From Nocardioides mesophilus (lineage in GTDB: Bacteria; Actinomycetota; Actinomycetes; Propionibacteriales; Nocardioidaceae): a DNA stretch of 64,000 nucleotides. Of the stretch, positions 18,262 through 29,093 are shown piece by piece (positions within the stretch are counted from its first letter, which is position 1; every line of letters begins with the position of its first letter). The notes under the pieces are model-generated. The model saw nothing but the letters and a program-made list of their open reading frames with translations. It did no database searches and was not told the origin of the DNA. The position numbers and the translations under genes were made by a program. The stretch covers positions 3,066,501 to 3,130,500 of the forward strand of contig NZ_CP060713.1 in NCBI RefSeq assembly GCF_014395785.1. The letters are read 5' to 3'.

Positions 18262-18282
18262 GCGGCAGCCCCCGCGTGGGCC

Positions 18283-20166
18283 TCAGGGCGTGACGATCGC
18301 GAAGTCGGGGTCGGGGGCGTCCAGGGCGGCGACGAGGCGGCCCAGCGCACCTGGGTCGCCGTCGATCTCGACGCCGAGGCCGGCAAGGGTCTCCGGCGTC
18401 AGTGAGGCAGCCGTCATCAGGGCGGGCAGTGCGGTGCCGGGCATCCGCAGCGTCGCATCGGCGGGGGTGGGCTGGGCCGCGGTGCTGTAGGTGAGCACGC
18501 CGTTCGCGAGCCGCAGCCGGAAACGCCCTCCGTCCCCGAGGTCCAGGTCCACCGTGATCCGCTCGTCCCAGCACCGGGGACCGTTGACCCGCACCGCCAT
18601 CGAGTCGAACAGCTGGGCCGGGGTGAGCGAGGCGACGACGTCCGCCGCCACGGGGCTGATCGGGGTGCCGAAGCTGCCCTTGCGGAGCTCGTGCGCCCCG
18701 GACAGGTAGGCGCACCGCCAGGTGCCGTTCTCGGCGCCGTAGCCGAGCTGCTCGAAGGTGTCGGCGAGCAGGGCCCGAGCCTCGGCGTGACCAGGGTCGG
18801 CGAAGACGACGTGGGAGAGCACCTCGGCGGCCCAACGCAGGTCGCCACTCTCGTAAGACTCCCGCGCCTTGGCCACGACGGCCTCGGCGCCGCCCATGAG
18901 CTCGACGTAGCGCCGACCCCGCTCCACCGGAGGGTGCTGCCAGAGGTTGGCCGGGTTGCCGTCGTACCAGCCCATGTAACGCTGGTAGATCGCCTTCACG
19001 TTGTGGCTGACCGACCCGTAGTAGCCGCGCGCGTGCCACGCCCGGTCCAGCGCCGGCGGCAGCACCATCTCCTCGGCGATCTCGCTGCCGACCAGGCCGG
19101 CGTTGAGCATGCGCAAGGTCTGGTCGTGCAGGTAGGCGTAGAGGTCTCGCTGCAGCGACATGTACTCGATGACCTCGTCGTGACCCCAGGTGGGCCAGTG
19201 GTGCGAGGAGAACGTGACATCGGTGTCGTCGCCGAACAGCTCGATCGCCTCGGTCAGGTACCTGGCCCACTCGTGCGGGTCGCGGACCAGGGCTCCTCGG
19301 AGGGTGAGGAGGTTGTGCAGCGTGTGGGTCGCGTTCTCCGCCAGGCACAAGGCCCGGAAGCCCGGGAAGTGGAAGTGCATCTCCGCCGGCGCCTCGGTGC
19401 CGGGCGCCATCTGGAACACCATCCGGACGCCGTCGAGGGTCTCCTCCTGCCCGGTCGTGGTGATGTCGCGGGTCGGCAGGATCAGCGAGACGGTCCCCGT
19501 GGAGGTGGTCTGCCCGAGGCCGGCCCCGACCTGACCGTGCGGGCCGCGTTCGAGCGCCGCGCCGTACATGTAGCCCGCCCGTCGCGCCATCGCGGTCCCG
19601 GCGTGCACGTTCTCGGAGATCGCGTGCTCGAGGAAGCCTTCCGGGGCCAGCACCGGCACCCGGCCGGCGTCGACGTCGGCCTGGGTGGTGACCCCCTTGG
19701 CGCCGCCGAAGTGGTCGGCGTGGCTGTGGGTGTAGACGAGTCCGGTCACGGGTCGTTCGCCGCGGTGCCGCCGGTAGAGGGCGAGCCCAGCGGCCGCTGT
19801 CTCACAGGAGATGAGCGGGTCGATCACGATCACGCCTGCCTCGCCCTCGACCAACGTCATCACCGACAGGTCGAGGCCGCGCACCTGGTAGATGCCGGGC
19901 ACGACCTCGAAGAGCCCGTGCCTGGTCAGCAGCTGGGACTGCCGCCAGAGACTCGGGTTGACCGTCGTGGGCGGCTCGCCGTCCAGGAACGCGTAGGACG
20001 CCAGGTCCCACACGACCCGGCCTTCGGTGTCGTGGACGATCGGCGGGTCGAGCGCGCCGAGGAATCCTCTGGTGACTGCCTCGAAGTCGGCGGTGTCGTC
20101 GAAGGGGAGCGTGTCGAGCAGGCGTCGGTGCTGCTCGGCGAGGCTTGGGATCACCGGAGTCGTCAT
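18283..20166 (-). CDS. Alkyl/aryl sulfatase-like metallo-beta-lactamase-fold hydrolase
   Basis: A 627-residue protein with the SdsA/BDS1 architecture: a metallo-beta-lactamase domain with the zinc motif THSHADHFGG (146-155), additional ligands in CLAENATHTLHN and FSSHHWPTWG, a helical dimerisation domain (about 380-500), and a C-terminal SCP2-like lipid-binding domain (about 505-627). Such enzymes cleave sulfate from primary or secondary alkyl sulfates such as SDS. There is no signal peptide, so a cytoplasmic location is likely. ATG 20166 fits the family; ATG 20202 would add 12 residues. Divergent from the XRE-cupin regulator, which may control it. Confidence 0.9.
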   Translation of the reverse strand: MTTPVIPSLAEQHRRLLDTLPFDDTADFEAVTRGFLGALDPPIVHDTEGRVVWDLASYAFLDGEPPTTVNPSLWRQSQLLTRHGLFEVVPGIYQVRGLDLSVMTLVEGEAGVIVIDPLISCETAAAGLALYRRHRGERPVTGLVYTHSHADHFGGAKGVTTQADVDAGRVPVLAPEGFLEHAISENVHAGTAMARRAGYMYGAALERGPHGQVGAGLGQTTSTGTVSLILPTRDITTTGQEETLDGVRMVFQMAPGTEAPAEMHFHFPGFRALCLAENATHTLHNLLTLRGALVRDPHEWARYLTEAIELFGDDTDVTFSSHHWPTWGHDEVIEYMSLQRDLYAYLHDQTLRMLNAGLVGSEIAEEMVLPPALDRAWHARGYYGSVSHNVKAIYQRYMGWYDGNPANLWQHPPVERGRRYVELMGGAEAVVAKARESYESGDLRWAAEVLSHVVFADPGHAEARALLADTFEQLGYGAENGTWRCAYLSGAHELRKGSFGTPISPVAADVVASLTPAQLFDSMAVRVNGPRCWDERITVDLDLGDGGRFRLRLANGVLTYSTAAQPTPADATLRMPGTALPALMTAASLTPETLAGLGVEIDGDPGALGRLVAALDAPDPDFAIVTP

Positions 20167-20273
20167 GATCCCAGTCAGCGGTGGACCGAGGCCGGGCGAC
20201 AAGGGTCCGACGTCCCTGGGCGAGCTGCGGTGCCGCAGCGGCTGTCGCCCCCTTCGAACATGAGTGCACGACT

Positions 20274-20291
20274 AGTGCAGTAGACTGCACT
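20274..20291. promoter_or_regulatory. Operator overlapping the -10 of the XRE-cupin gene
   Basis: AGTGCAG, TAGA, CTGCACT is an inverted repeat with perfect 7-bp arms. It contains TAGACT (20281-20286), a good -10, which ends 7 nt before ATG 20294, so transcription would start at the start codon (leaderless). A further half-site AGTGCAC lies at 20263-20269. The arrangement predicts autorepression and possibly control of the divergent sulfatase gene. Confidence 0.7.
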
Positions 20292-20293
20292 TC

Positions 20294-20893
20294 ATGGATG
20301 AGGGAACTGCATCGCTGGCGGCGGCCATCGGGGTGCGCGTCAAGCGCGAGCGGCAGACCCGCCGCTGGACGCTGGACCAGCTTGCGGAGATGGCGGGCGT
20401 GAGCCGCCGCGCGGTCGTCAACGTCGAGCAGGGGGCCGCCAACCCGAGCGTCGGCACGTTGCTGCGGATCAGCGACGCGTTGGGGATCGGGCTGCCGGCG
20501 TTGGTGGAGCCGCCGGGTCCTGGGCCGGTGAAGGTGACCCGGAGTGGTGAGGGCGCGGTGCTGTGGAACGGCGAGGCCGGCGGTCGCGGCGTGCTGGTGG
20601 CCGGAACGGAGCCGCCCGATGTCGTGGAGCTGTGGGACTGGACGCTGGAGCCGGGGGACCGGCATGAGAGCGAGCCGCACACCACGGGCACCAAGGAGCT
20701 GATCCAGGTCCACCAGGGCGAGGTCTCGGTCACGGTCGCCGACCAGTCGCTGGCGCTCGGGGCGGGCGACGCCGTGGCCTTTCCCGGTGACGTCGCGCAC
20801 TCCTACCTCAATGCCGGCAAGAGGGCCGCGAGGTTCTCCCTCGCGGTGTTCGAGCAGGGGGTCGGCACTCGATCGGAGGGGCACGATGCCTGA
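20294..20893 (+). CDS. XRE-family regulator with C-terminal cupin sensor domain
   Basis: A 199-residue protein. The HTH_3 domain is at about residues 12-68 (WTLDQLAEMAGVSRRAVVNVEQGAANPSVGTLLRISDAL), followed by a cupin beta-barrel (HTTGTKELIQVHQGEVSVTV, GDAVAFPGDVAHSY) that should bind a small effector. Probably leaderless, with an 18-bp inverted repeat over its own -10. Its 3' end overlaps the B3/B4 gene by 8 nt, so the two are co-transcribed. It is divergent from the alkyl sulfatase, a common arrangement for a local regulator. Confidence 0.92.
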   Translation: MDEGTASLAAAIGVRVKRERQTRRWTLDQLAEMAGVSRRAVVNVEQGAANPSVGTLLRISDALGIGLPALVEPPGPGPVKVTRSGEGAVLWNGEAGGRGVLVAGTEPPDVVELWDWTLEPGDRHESEPHTTGTKELIQVHQGEVSVTVADQSLALGAGDAVAFPGDVAHSYLNAGKRAARFSLAVFEQGVGTRSEGHDA

Positions 20894-21611
20894 GCTCGAG
20901 CTGGACGCGCTCCTCGCCGGCGCGACCGTGGATCCGGCGGTGTTCGCTCTGCGCCCCGACTACCGGGTGCTGCTGCTGGCGGTGGACGGCCTCCCGGCGT
21001 CGGGGCCCTGCGACGAAGCGACCGAGGCGCTGCTCGCGAACGCCGAGGCGGCGGCCCGCACGGCCCTCGAGGAACGGCCGGTCGAGGAGATCGGGCAGGT
21101 CGCGGCCTGGCGGGAGGCCTATCGAGGGTTCGGTGCCAAGCCGCAGCGCACCCGCAACAGCCTGGAGGCGCTGCTGCGACGCGCCTCGTCCGGCCTGCCG
21201 CGGGTGAACCGTCTGACCGACATCTACAACGCGGTCTCGGTCCTGCACCAGATCCCGCTCGGCGGCGAGGACCTCGACCAGTACGTCGGATCACCGCGCC
21301 TGATCCGCGCCGAGGGCACGGAACCCTTCGACACGGTCGCCGACGGCGCAGCCGTGGTGGAGCATCCCGAGCCCGGTGAGGTGGTGTGGTGCGACGCGGT
21401 CGGTGTCACCTGCCGCCGCTGGAACTGGCGCCAGGGCCGCCGTACCCAGCTGACCGCGGCCACCACCGCGGCGCTGTTCATCCTCGATGCCCTCGACCCC
21501 GTCACCGAGGAGCAGCTCGCGGCGGCCGGCACCGATCTGCTGGCCCACCTGCGTCGCATCGCGCCCGAGCTCCGCGTCGCCCAGCGGTTGATCAGCGCGC
21601 AGGCGCCCTGA
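20886..21611 (+). CDS. B3/B4 domain protein (PheRS beta editing-domain homologue)
   Basis: A 241-residue stand-alone B3/B4 domain, the fold used for tRNA editing in phenylalanyl-tRNA synthetase beta. Motifs: WREAYRGFGAKPQRTRNSLEALLRRA and LPRVNRLTDIYNAVSVLHQIPLGGEDLDQY. Free-standing members probably act on misacylated tRNA or free amino acids, but that is not established. ATG 20886 overlaps the end of the XRE-cupin gene; a longer in-frame start lies entirely inside that gene and is rejected. Confidence 0.88.
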   Translation: MPELELDALLAGATVDPAVFALRPDYRVLLLAVDGLPASGPCDEATEALLANAEAAARTALEERPVEEIGQVAAWREAYRGFGAKPQRTRNSLEALLRRASSGLPRVNRLTDIYNAVSVLHQIPLGGEDLDQYVGSPRLIRAEGTEPFDTVADGAAVVEHPEPGEVVWCDAVGVTCRRWNWRQGRRTQLTAATTAALFILDALDPVTEEQLAAAGTDLLAHLRRIAPELRVAQRLISAQAP

Positions 21612-21628
21612 GGCAAGCGGCGTTCGCG

Positions 21629-21676
21629 GATCCTGGCGATTCCGCCGGTGCCACCGGCGCCCGACCCGGCGACCGT
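21629..21676 (+). promoter_or_regulatory. Shared-motif promoter of copZ (site A)
   Basis: GATC + CTGGCGATTCCGCCGG + TG at 21629-21650, then a -10-like GACCGT at 21671-21676 (20-nt spacing) and copZ 40 nt further. One of six copies of the same element; the core has GGCG-ATTC-CGCC dyad symmetry. Confidence 0.65.
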
Positions 21677-21716
21677 GGGGGGTGTCCGAACCACTCCGCT
21701 CACCAGGAGAACCGCC

Positions 21717-21926
21717 ATGAGCACCACCACCTACCAGGTCACCGGCATGACATGTGGCCACTGCGTCTCGTCGGTCACCAGTGAAGTCTCCGAGATCGCC
21801 GGGGTCACCGACGTGCGGGTCGACCTCGCCTCCGGGCAGGTCACCGTGACCAGCAGCGGCGACCCGGTCGACCCGGCCCAGGTCCGGGCCGCGGTCGAGG
21901 AGGCCGGCTACCAGCTCGCCTCCTGA
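21717..21926 (+). CDS. copZ: Copper chaperone CopZ (heavy-metal-associated domain)
   Basis: A 69-residue single HMA domain: [16 protein letters not shown] carries the CxxC metal site, followed by the ferredoxin-like fold ([22 protein letters not shown]). It should bind Cu(I) in the cytoplasm and hand it to the CopA pump encoded 124 bp downstream. ATG 21717 follows AGGAG at 8 nt. It has its own copy of the shared promoter element, as does copA, so both can be transcribed separately. Confidence 0.94.
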   Translation: MSTTTYQVTGMTCGHCVSSVTSEVSEIAGVTDVRVDLASGQVTVTSSGDPVDPAQVRAAVEEAGYQLAS

Positions 21927-21958
21927 CCAGCCGCACCCTTCCCCCGCGGTGGGGTGGA

Positions 21959-22007
21959 GAACCTGGCGATTCCGCCGGCGCCGCCCGCCCCACCGCAGCA
22001 GCAGCAT
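21959..22007 (+). promoter_or_regulatory. Shared-motif promoter of copA (site B)
   Basis: GAAC + CTGGCGATTCCGCCGG + CG at 21959-21980; the core is identical to site A. A 21-nt gap precedes CAGCAT (22002-22007) as -10, which is 43 nt before copA ATG. Confidence 0.7.
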
Positions 22008-22050
22008 CGACAGCAAGGCCAGCCACCACCGGACCAGGCGGAGAACCGCG

Positions 22051-25326
<3,276 letters not shown>

Positions 25327-25485
25327 GCCGACTTCACCGACGGCACCGCGTCGACCTCCCGCGAGACCCGGGGACTTGCCCGGATCGGAGTCACCGCGAG
25401 ATGCTCGGCGCCCTGCACCTGCCCACCCTCGGGAGCCCCGGCTCGTCCCGGGGCGCTCGAGGAGCCACTTCCCCGGGAGCGACTC

Positions 25486-26091
25486 ATGAGCAAGCCGTGG
25501 AGCGAGGTCGACCTCGACGGTTCCGCCCTGGTGGTCGTCGACGCCCAAGCCGGCTTCGACGATCCCTGGTGGGGGACGCGCAACAATCCCGACTGCGACC
25601 GCCACATCGCCGCCCTCGTCACCGAGTGGGCCCGCACCGGGCGGCCCCTCGTCTACGTGCGCCACGACTCGGACTCCCCGGACTCGCCGCTGCATCCGTC
25701 CAGGCCCGGCAACGAGCTCAAGCCGTACCTGGAGCCCGAGCCCGACCTGCTCGTCACCAAGCAGGTGAACTCCGCCTTCCACGGCACGCCGGACCTGCAT
25801 GCCTGGCTGCAGCTGAACGCGATCCAGGGACTCGTGGTCTGTGGCATCACCACCAACCACTGCTGCGAGACCACCGCGCGCGTCGGCGGCAACCTCGGCT
25901 ACCAGGTGCTGTTCGCCCTCGACGCCACGCACACCTTCGACCGCACCGGCCCGGACGACCGCTCGCTGACCGCCGACCAGCTCGCGACCGCGACCGCGGT
26001 GAACCTGCACGGCGAGTTCGCCCACGTCACCTCGACGGCCGAGCTGCTTGCCGAGAGCCGACGCGGCACCGGTCCGAGAACGGGGGCCTGA
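25486..26091 (+). CDS. Isochorismatase-family cysteine hydrolase
   Basis: A 201-residue cysteine hydrolase. The catalytic triad is visible: Asp19 (VVVDAQAGF), Lys in VTKQVNSAF, and Cys in CGITTNHCCETTAR. This matches nicotinamidase and other amide or pseudo-ester hydrolases of the family. ATG 25486 follows GGGAG at 5-6 nt. It lies 159 bp after copA and 2 bp before the racemase gene, with which it forms an operon. The substrate is unknown; a small N-carbamoyl or amide compound is plausible given the racemase. Confidence 0.9.
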   Translation: MSKPWSEVDLDGSALVVVDAQAGFDDPWWGTRNNPDCDRHIAALVTEWARTGRPLVYVRHDSDSPDSPLHPSRPGNELKPYLEPEPDLLVTKQVNSAFHGTPDLHAWLQLNAIQGLVVCGITTNHCCETTARVGGNLGYQVLFALDATHTFDRTGPDDRSLTADQLATATAVNLHGEFAHVTSTAELLAESRRGTGPRTGA

Positions 26092-26093
26092 CG

Positions 26094-26783
26094 GTGAAGA
26101 CGATCGGCCTCATCGGCGGGATGAGCTGGGAGAGCAGCATCGAGTACTACCGGCTGATCAACGAGGAGGTACGCCGGCGGCTCGGCGGCCTCCACTCCGC
26201 CGAGTGCGTGATGTACTCCGTCGACTTCGCCGACATCGAGGCCATGCAGGCCGAGGGACGCTGGGACGACGCGGGAAGCCGGCTGGCCGAGGTGGCCCGC
26301 CGGCTCGAGCTCGCCGGCGCCGACTTCCTGGTGTTGTGCACCAACACGATGCACAAGGTCGCCGATGCCGTGGAGAACGCGGTCTCCGTGCCGCTGCTGC
26401 ACCTCGGCGACACCACCGCGGACGCCGTGCTCCGGGCCGGAGTGCAGCGTGTGGGGTTGCTCGGCACCGGCTTCACCATGGAGCAGGAGTTCTACCGGGA
26501 CCGGTTGGCCTCCCACGGCCTGGACGTGAGCGTCCCCGGCCCGGAGGACCGCGACCTGGTGCACCGGGTCATCTATGACGAGCTCTGCCTCGGGGTGGTC
26601 CGCGACGAGTCCCGCCGGGCCTACCAGCAGGTCATCGGCCGGCTCATCGACGCAGGAGCGCAGGGCATCATCCTCGGCTGCACCGAGATCGAGCTGCTGA
26701 TCGGCCAGGAGCACGTCGCCGTACCGGTGTTCCCCACCACGCGCCTGCACGCCGAGGCCGCCGTGGCCGCCGCGCTGGCCTGA
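26094..26783 (+). CDS. Aspartate/glutamate racemase family protein
   Basis: A 229-residue two-domain racemase fold. It has the N-terminal IGLIGGMSWESSIEYYRLINEEV signature and both catalytic cysteines (LCTNTMH and LGCTEIELL), so it is likely active. GTG 26094 begins right at the first beta strand and follows the isochorismatase stop by 2 bp. It interconverts L- and D-aspartate or glutamate, or acts on a related acidic or hydantoin-type substrate. The pairing with an isochorismatase-like hydrolase hints at amino-acid derivative catabolism (inference). Confidence 0.92.
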   Translation: MKTIGLIGGMSWESSIEYYRLINEEVRRRLGGLHSAECVMYSVDFADIEAMQAEGRWDDAGSRLAEVARRLELAGADFLVLCTNTMHKVADAVENAVSVPLLHLGDTTADAVLRAGVQRVGLLGTGFTMEQEFYRDRLASHGLDVSVPGPEDRDLVHRVIYDELCLGVVRDESRRAYQQVIGRLIDAGAQGIILGCTEIELLIGQEHVAVPVFPTTRLHAEAAVAAALA

Positions 26784-26808
26784 CCGGTCGGCGCGATCCG
26801 ACGCCGGT
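26783..26808. terminator. Hairpin between convergent racemase and molybdoenzyme genes
   Basis: ACCGG/CCGGT and TCGG/CCGA stems with a 2-nt bulge and a 6-nt loop begin at the racemase stop codon. It can serve both converging transcripts. Confidence 0.45.
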
Positions 26809-26822
26809 GACCGGGCCGCGGG

Positions 26823-28379
26823 TCAGCGGTCGCGCCAGGCGGCGACGCTGCGGACGGTCCAGGTCAGGCGGGTGCTGGCCTCACCGAGCAGCCGCCGGAC
26901 GGTCGGGCCGGCGGCCGAGCCGCCGACGTGAACGGTGAGGGTGTGGATGCCGCCAGGCCCGTGCGGGTACGGCGTCGTGGTGGCCTCTTCCTGCCACTGC
27001 CCCTGCAGGCTGCGGCAGCGCACCCGCAGCCGGTGCGCGCCGGGAGCGGCGTCCCAGGTCAGGGACCAGGGTCGCCAGGCGTTCGGACCGAGGTCGACGC
27101 CGAGCGCCGCATCGGTCCATGCGCCGCCGTCGACCTGGAGCTGCACGGCCCCCACCCCGGCCGGCGGTGCCCATGCGTAGCCCTGGACCCGGAGCGCGCC
27201 GGGCTCGACTCGCGCATGGGCCGCCGGCGAGTCGATCCGGGAGCCCGGGTGCACCGGGTAGGTCCCGTCCTGCCAGCCGCGGCTGCCCCAGTACGACAGC
27301 GGCGGGGTGCTGGTCACGGTCAGCCGGCGCAGCCACTTCAGGTTGCCGTCCTGACCGTGGCGGCCGGCGACCATCAGCCTGGCGGGACTGCCGTGCTCGC
27401 GCGGCAGCGGCTGACCGGCCATGCCGACGGCGAGGAACCCGTGGTCGCGGGCGACGCCGAGCGGGAGCACGTTGCGGTAGCCGTCGACGGCCTCTGCCAC
27501 GAGCCAGCCCTCGGACGGGGCACCGACCAGCCCGAGCAGGTCGCCGAGGCCGACGCCGGTCCAGCGGGCACAGCCCATGCGCGAGCCACCGACCGGGTTG
27601 TGCACGCAGACCAGGAGAAGGTCGCGCTCCTCCAGCGGCCGTTCGAGGAGGTCGCGAAGCGTCAGGGTCATCGGCTCGCGCACGTCGCCGTCCACGGTGA
27701 GCCGCCAGGTGTCGAGGTCGATCCGCGGCTCGGGCACGGTGATGTCGATGACCGGCATCCGGCCCGGCTCTGCGAGCACGGGGGCCACTCCGGGTTGCGG
27801 ATCGGCCACTCCGGCCGGGACCGGCGGCAGCGGCCGGGCGGGCGCCGGGAGCGTCACCCGCTCGCGCAGCAGGGCGGCACTGCGGCGGCGGGCGTGCCGG
27901 TCGGCGGCCACGACTGCGACGGCCGTCGCTGCGGTCCCGGCGAGAACCGCCCGTGGTCGCACCCGTAGCGGGGTGGTCGCGGTGGCGGCGACCAGCATCG
28001 CTACGGCGGCCGCGGCGGCGGTGTCGGCTGTGGACGCATCGCCGCGACGCACCGCCAGGTAGCCGCCAAGCGCGTGCGGGGCAGCGGCCACGGCGTTGCC
28101 GAGCAGGGGACGGTGAGCGGCCAGGGCACCGCCGGTCGCGGCGGCCAGCCCGCTGGCGCCGGTGGCGAGCGCGGCCAGGCCCGGCTTGTCCGCGCGGCCG
28201 ACCAGTGCGACACCGCCGTCGACCAGCATCGCCGGGGCGACGTCCACGAGTCCGCGCGCCAGGCCCGAGGCGGGGGAGCGGCCGTGGCGGGTCATCGATG
28301 CGGTGATCTCGCCGGCGGCGACGGCGAGCAGGCCGGCGAGGAGGCCGGTCCGGCCAAGGCCTGGGGTGTGATCAGCCAT
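26823..28379 (-). CDS. Membrane-anchored sulfite-oxidase-family molybdopterin oxidoreductase
   Basis: A 518-residue protein. The N-terminal 180 residues are Ala-rich with several hydrophobic segments. They are followed by a SUOX-like molybdopterin domain (about 205-390; DTWRLTVDGDVREPMTLTLRDLLERP, molybdenum-ligand Cys258 in LLVCVHNPVGG, MGCARWTGVGLGDLLG, HGSPARLMVAGRHGQDGNLKWL), then the C-terminal Mo-cofactor dimerisation domain (about 400-500). The cofactor domain probably faces outward, anchored by the N-terminal helices, as in sulfite-oxidase-like enzymes of actinobacteria. Substrate unknown. It lies 64 bp downstream of the membrane-protein gene and should share its shared-motif promoter. 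Confidence 0.88.
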   Translation of the reverse strand: MADHTPGLGRTGLLAGLLAVAAGEITASMTRHGRSPASGLARGLVDVAPAMLVDGGVALVGRADKPGLAALATGASGLAAATGGALAAHRPLLGNAVAAAPHALGGYLAVRRGDASTADTAAAAAVAMLVAATATTPLRVRPRAVLAGTAATAVAVVAADRHARRRSAALLRERVTLPAPARPLPPVPAGVADPQPGVAPVLAEPGRMPVIDITVPEPRIDLDTWRLTVDGDVREPMTLTLRDLLERPLEERDLLLVCVHNPVGGSRMGCARWTGVGLGDLLGLVGAPSEGWLVAEAVDGYRNVLPLGVARDHGFLAVGMAGQPLPREHGSPARLMVAGRHGQDGNLKWLRRLTVTSTPPLSYWGSRGWQDGTYPVHPGSRIDSPAAHARVEPGALRVQGYAWAPPAGVGAVQLQVDGGAWTDAALGVDLGPNAWRPWSLTWDAAPGAHRLRVRCRSLQGQWQEEATTTPYPHGPGGIHTLTVHVGGSAAGPTVRRLLGEASTRLTWTVRSVAAWRDR

Positions 28380-28443
28380 GCGGAGCTCCTGCTGTGAGTG
28401 GGGGGTGGGAGGGACGGTCGGCGGTGGTACGCCTCGCGCTGGG

Positions 28444-28914
28444 TCAGGTCGTGCCGACGGTCAGCAGTGCGGTGGCGAGGATGACGTCGCAGACCAGGCA
28501 GGTCTCGGCGTACCAGCGGGGCACCACCCGGTTCGCCCGGTGATGGGCGACGTCCCATGCGGCGTGGGCCAGCCAGCCCGCGGCGAGCACGTAGCGGGCA
28601 GCAGTCGGATCGGCGGCTGCGGCGGTGATCGCCACCGCGGCGAAGGCGAGCACCGCCCCCGTCTGCGCGGTCAGCCACCGGGCTGCCGCGAGCTCGCCGC
28701 GGGCGGTGCCCCAGGTCAGGTAGATGACCGCAGCGGTGAGTACCCCCCAGGCGCTGATCCAGGTCTGCACACGTCCGGGCAGCGGCGAGACCAGCGCCAG
28801 ACTGACGAGGGTGGCAGCGATACCGAGCCCGGTCGGCCACCGCCGGGTGAGTGCGCCGGACAGGCGGGTGCGGCCGGAGACCTCAGGGGCAGCTGCGGTG
28901 GTGAGGGTGTTCAT
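28444..28914 (-). CDS. Multi-pass membrane protein of unknown function
   Basis: A 156-residue protein with about five hydrophobic segments (such as GLGIAATLVSLALVSPLPG, VQTWISAWGVLTAAVIYLTWG and ETCLVCDVILATALLTVG) and His residues in AHAAWDVAHHRANRVVPRWYAE that could bind metal or haem. I do not recognise a family. ATG 28914 follows GAGGAG at 8 nt. It has the site C copy of the shared promoter element, and the molybdoenzyme follows. A redox or quinone partner for that enzyme is a reasonable guess, but unproven. Confidence 0.8.
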   Translation of the reverse strand: MNTLTTAAAPEVSGRTRLSGALTRRWPTGLGIAATLVSLALVSPLPGRVQTWISAWGVLTAAVIYLTWGTARGELAAARWLTAQTGAVLAFAAVAITAAAADPTAARYVLAAGWLAHAAWDVAHHRANRVVPRWYAETCLVCDVILATALLTVGTT

Positions 28915-28952
28915 CGACGGCTCCTCGGCTGGTCGTGTGGTCGGCATCCAGC

Positions 28953-29001
28953 ACGCTAGGGACGGTCAGCCGGCCCTCACGCCGGTGGAATCGCCAGGTT
29001 C
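28953..29001 (-). promoter_or_regulatory. Shared-motif promoter of the membrane protein/molybdoenzyme operon (site C)
   Basis: Read on the minus strand: GAAC + CTGGCGATTCCACCGG + CG (29001-28980), a 21-nt gap, then TAGCGT at 28958-28953, a good -10, 38 nt before ATG 28914. Confidence 0.75.
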
Positions 29002-29048
29002 GTCGCCGGCTCGTCGTACGGCGTCGGGCGAACGGCGACCGTTTCTGT

Positions 29049-29080
29049 CTCACCGTCTCACCGTCTCACCGTCTCACCGT
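29049..29080. repeat. Four tandem copies of an 8-bp unit
   Basis: CTCACCGT is repeated four times without change between the end of the LuxR gene (29094) and promoter site C. It is a potential slippage site; a regulatory role is unknown. Confidence 0.8.
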
Positions 29081-29093
29081 CTTGCGGTCCGGG

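Noticed and set aside
25368-25383. CCGGGGACTTGCCCGG, a seventh possible copy of the shared palindromic core, before the isochorismatase gene
   Set aside because: It keeps the CCGG-N8-CCGG shape but lacks the GANC flank in the right frame, has no suitable hexamer 20-24 nt downstream, and is about 100 nt from the start codon.
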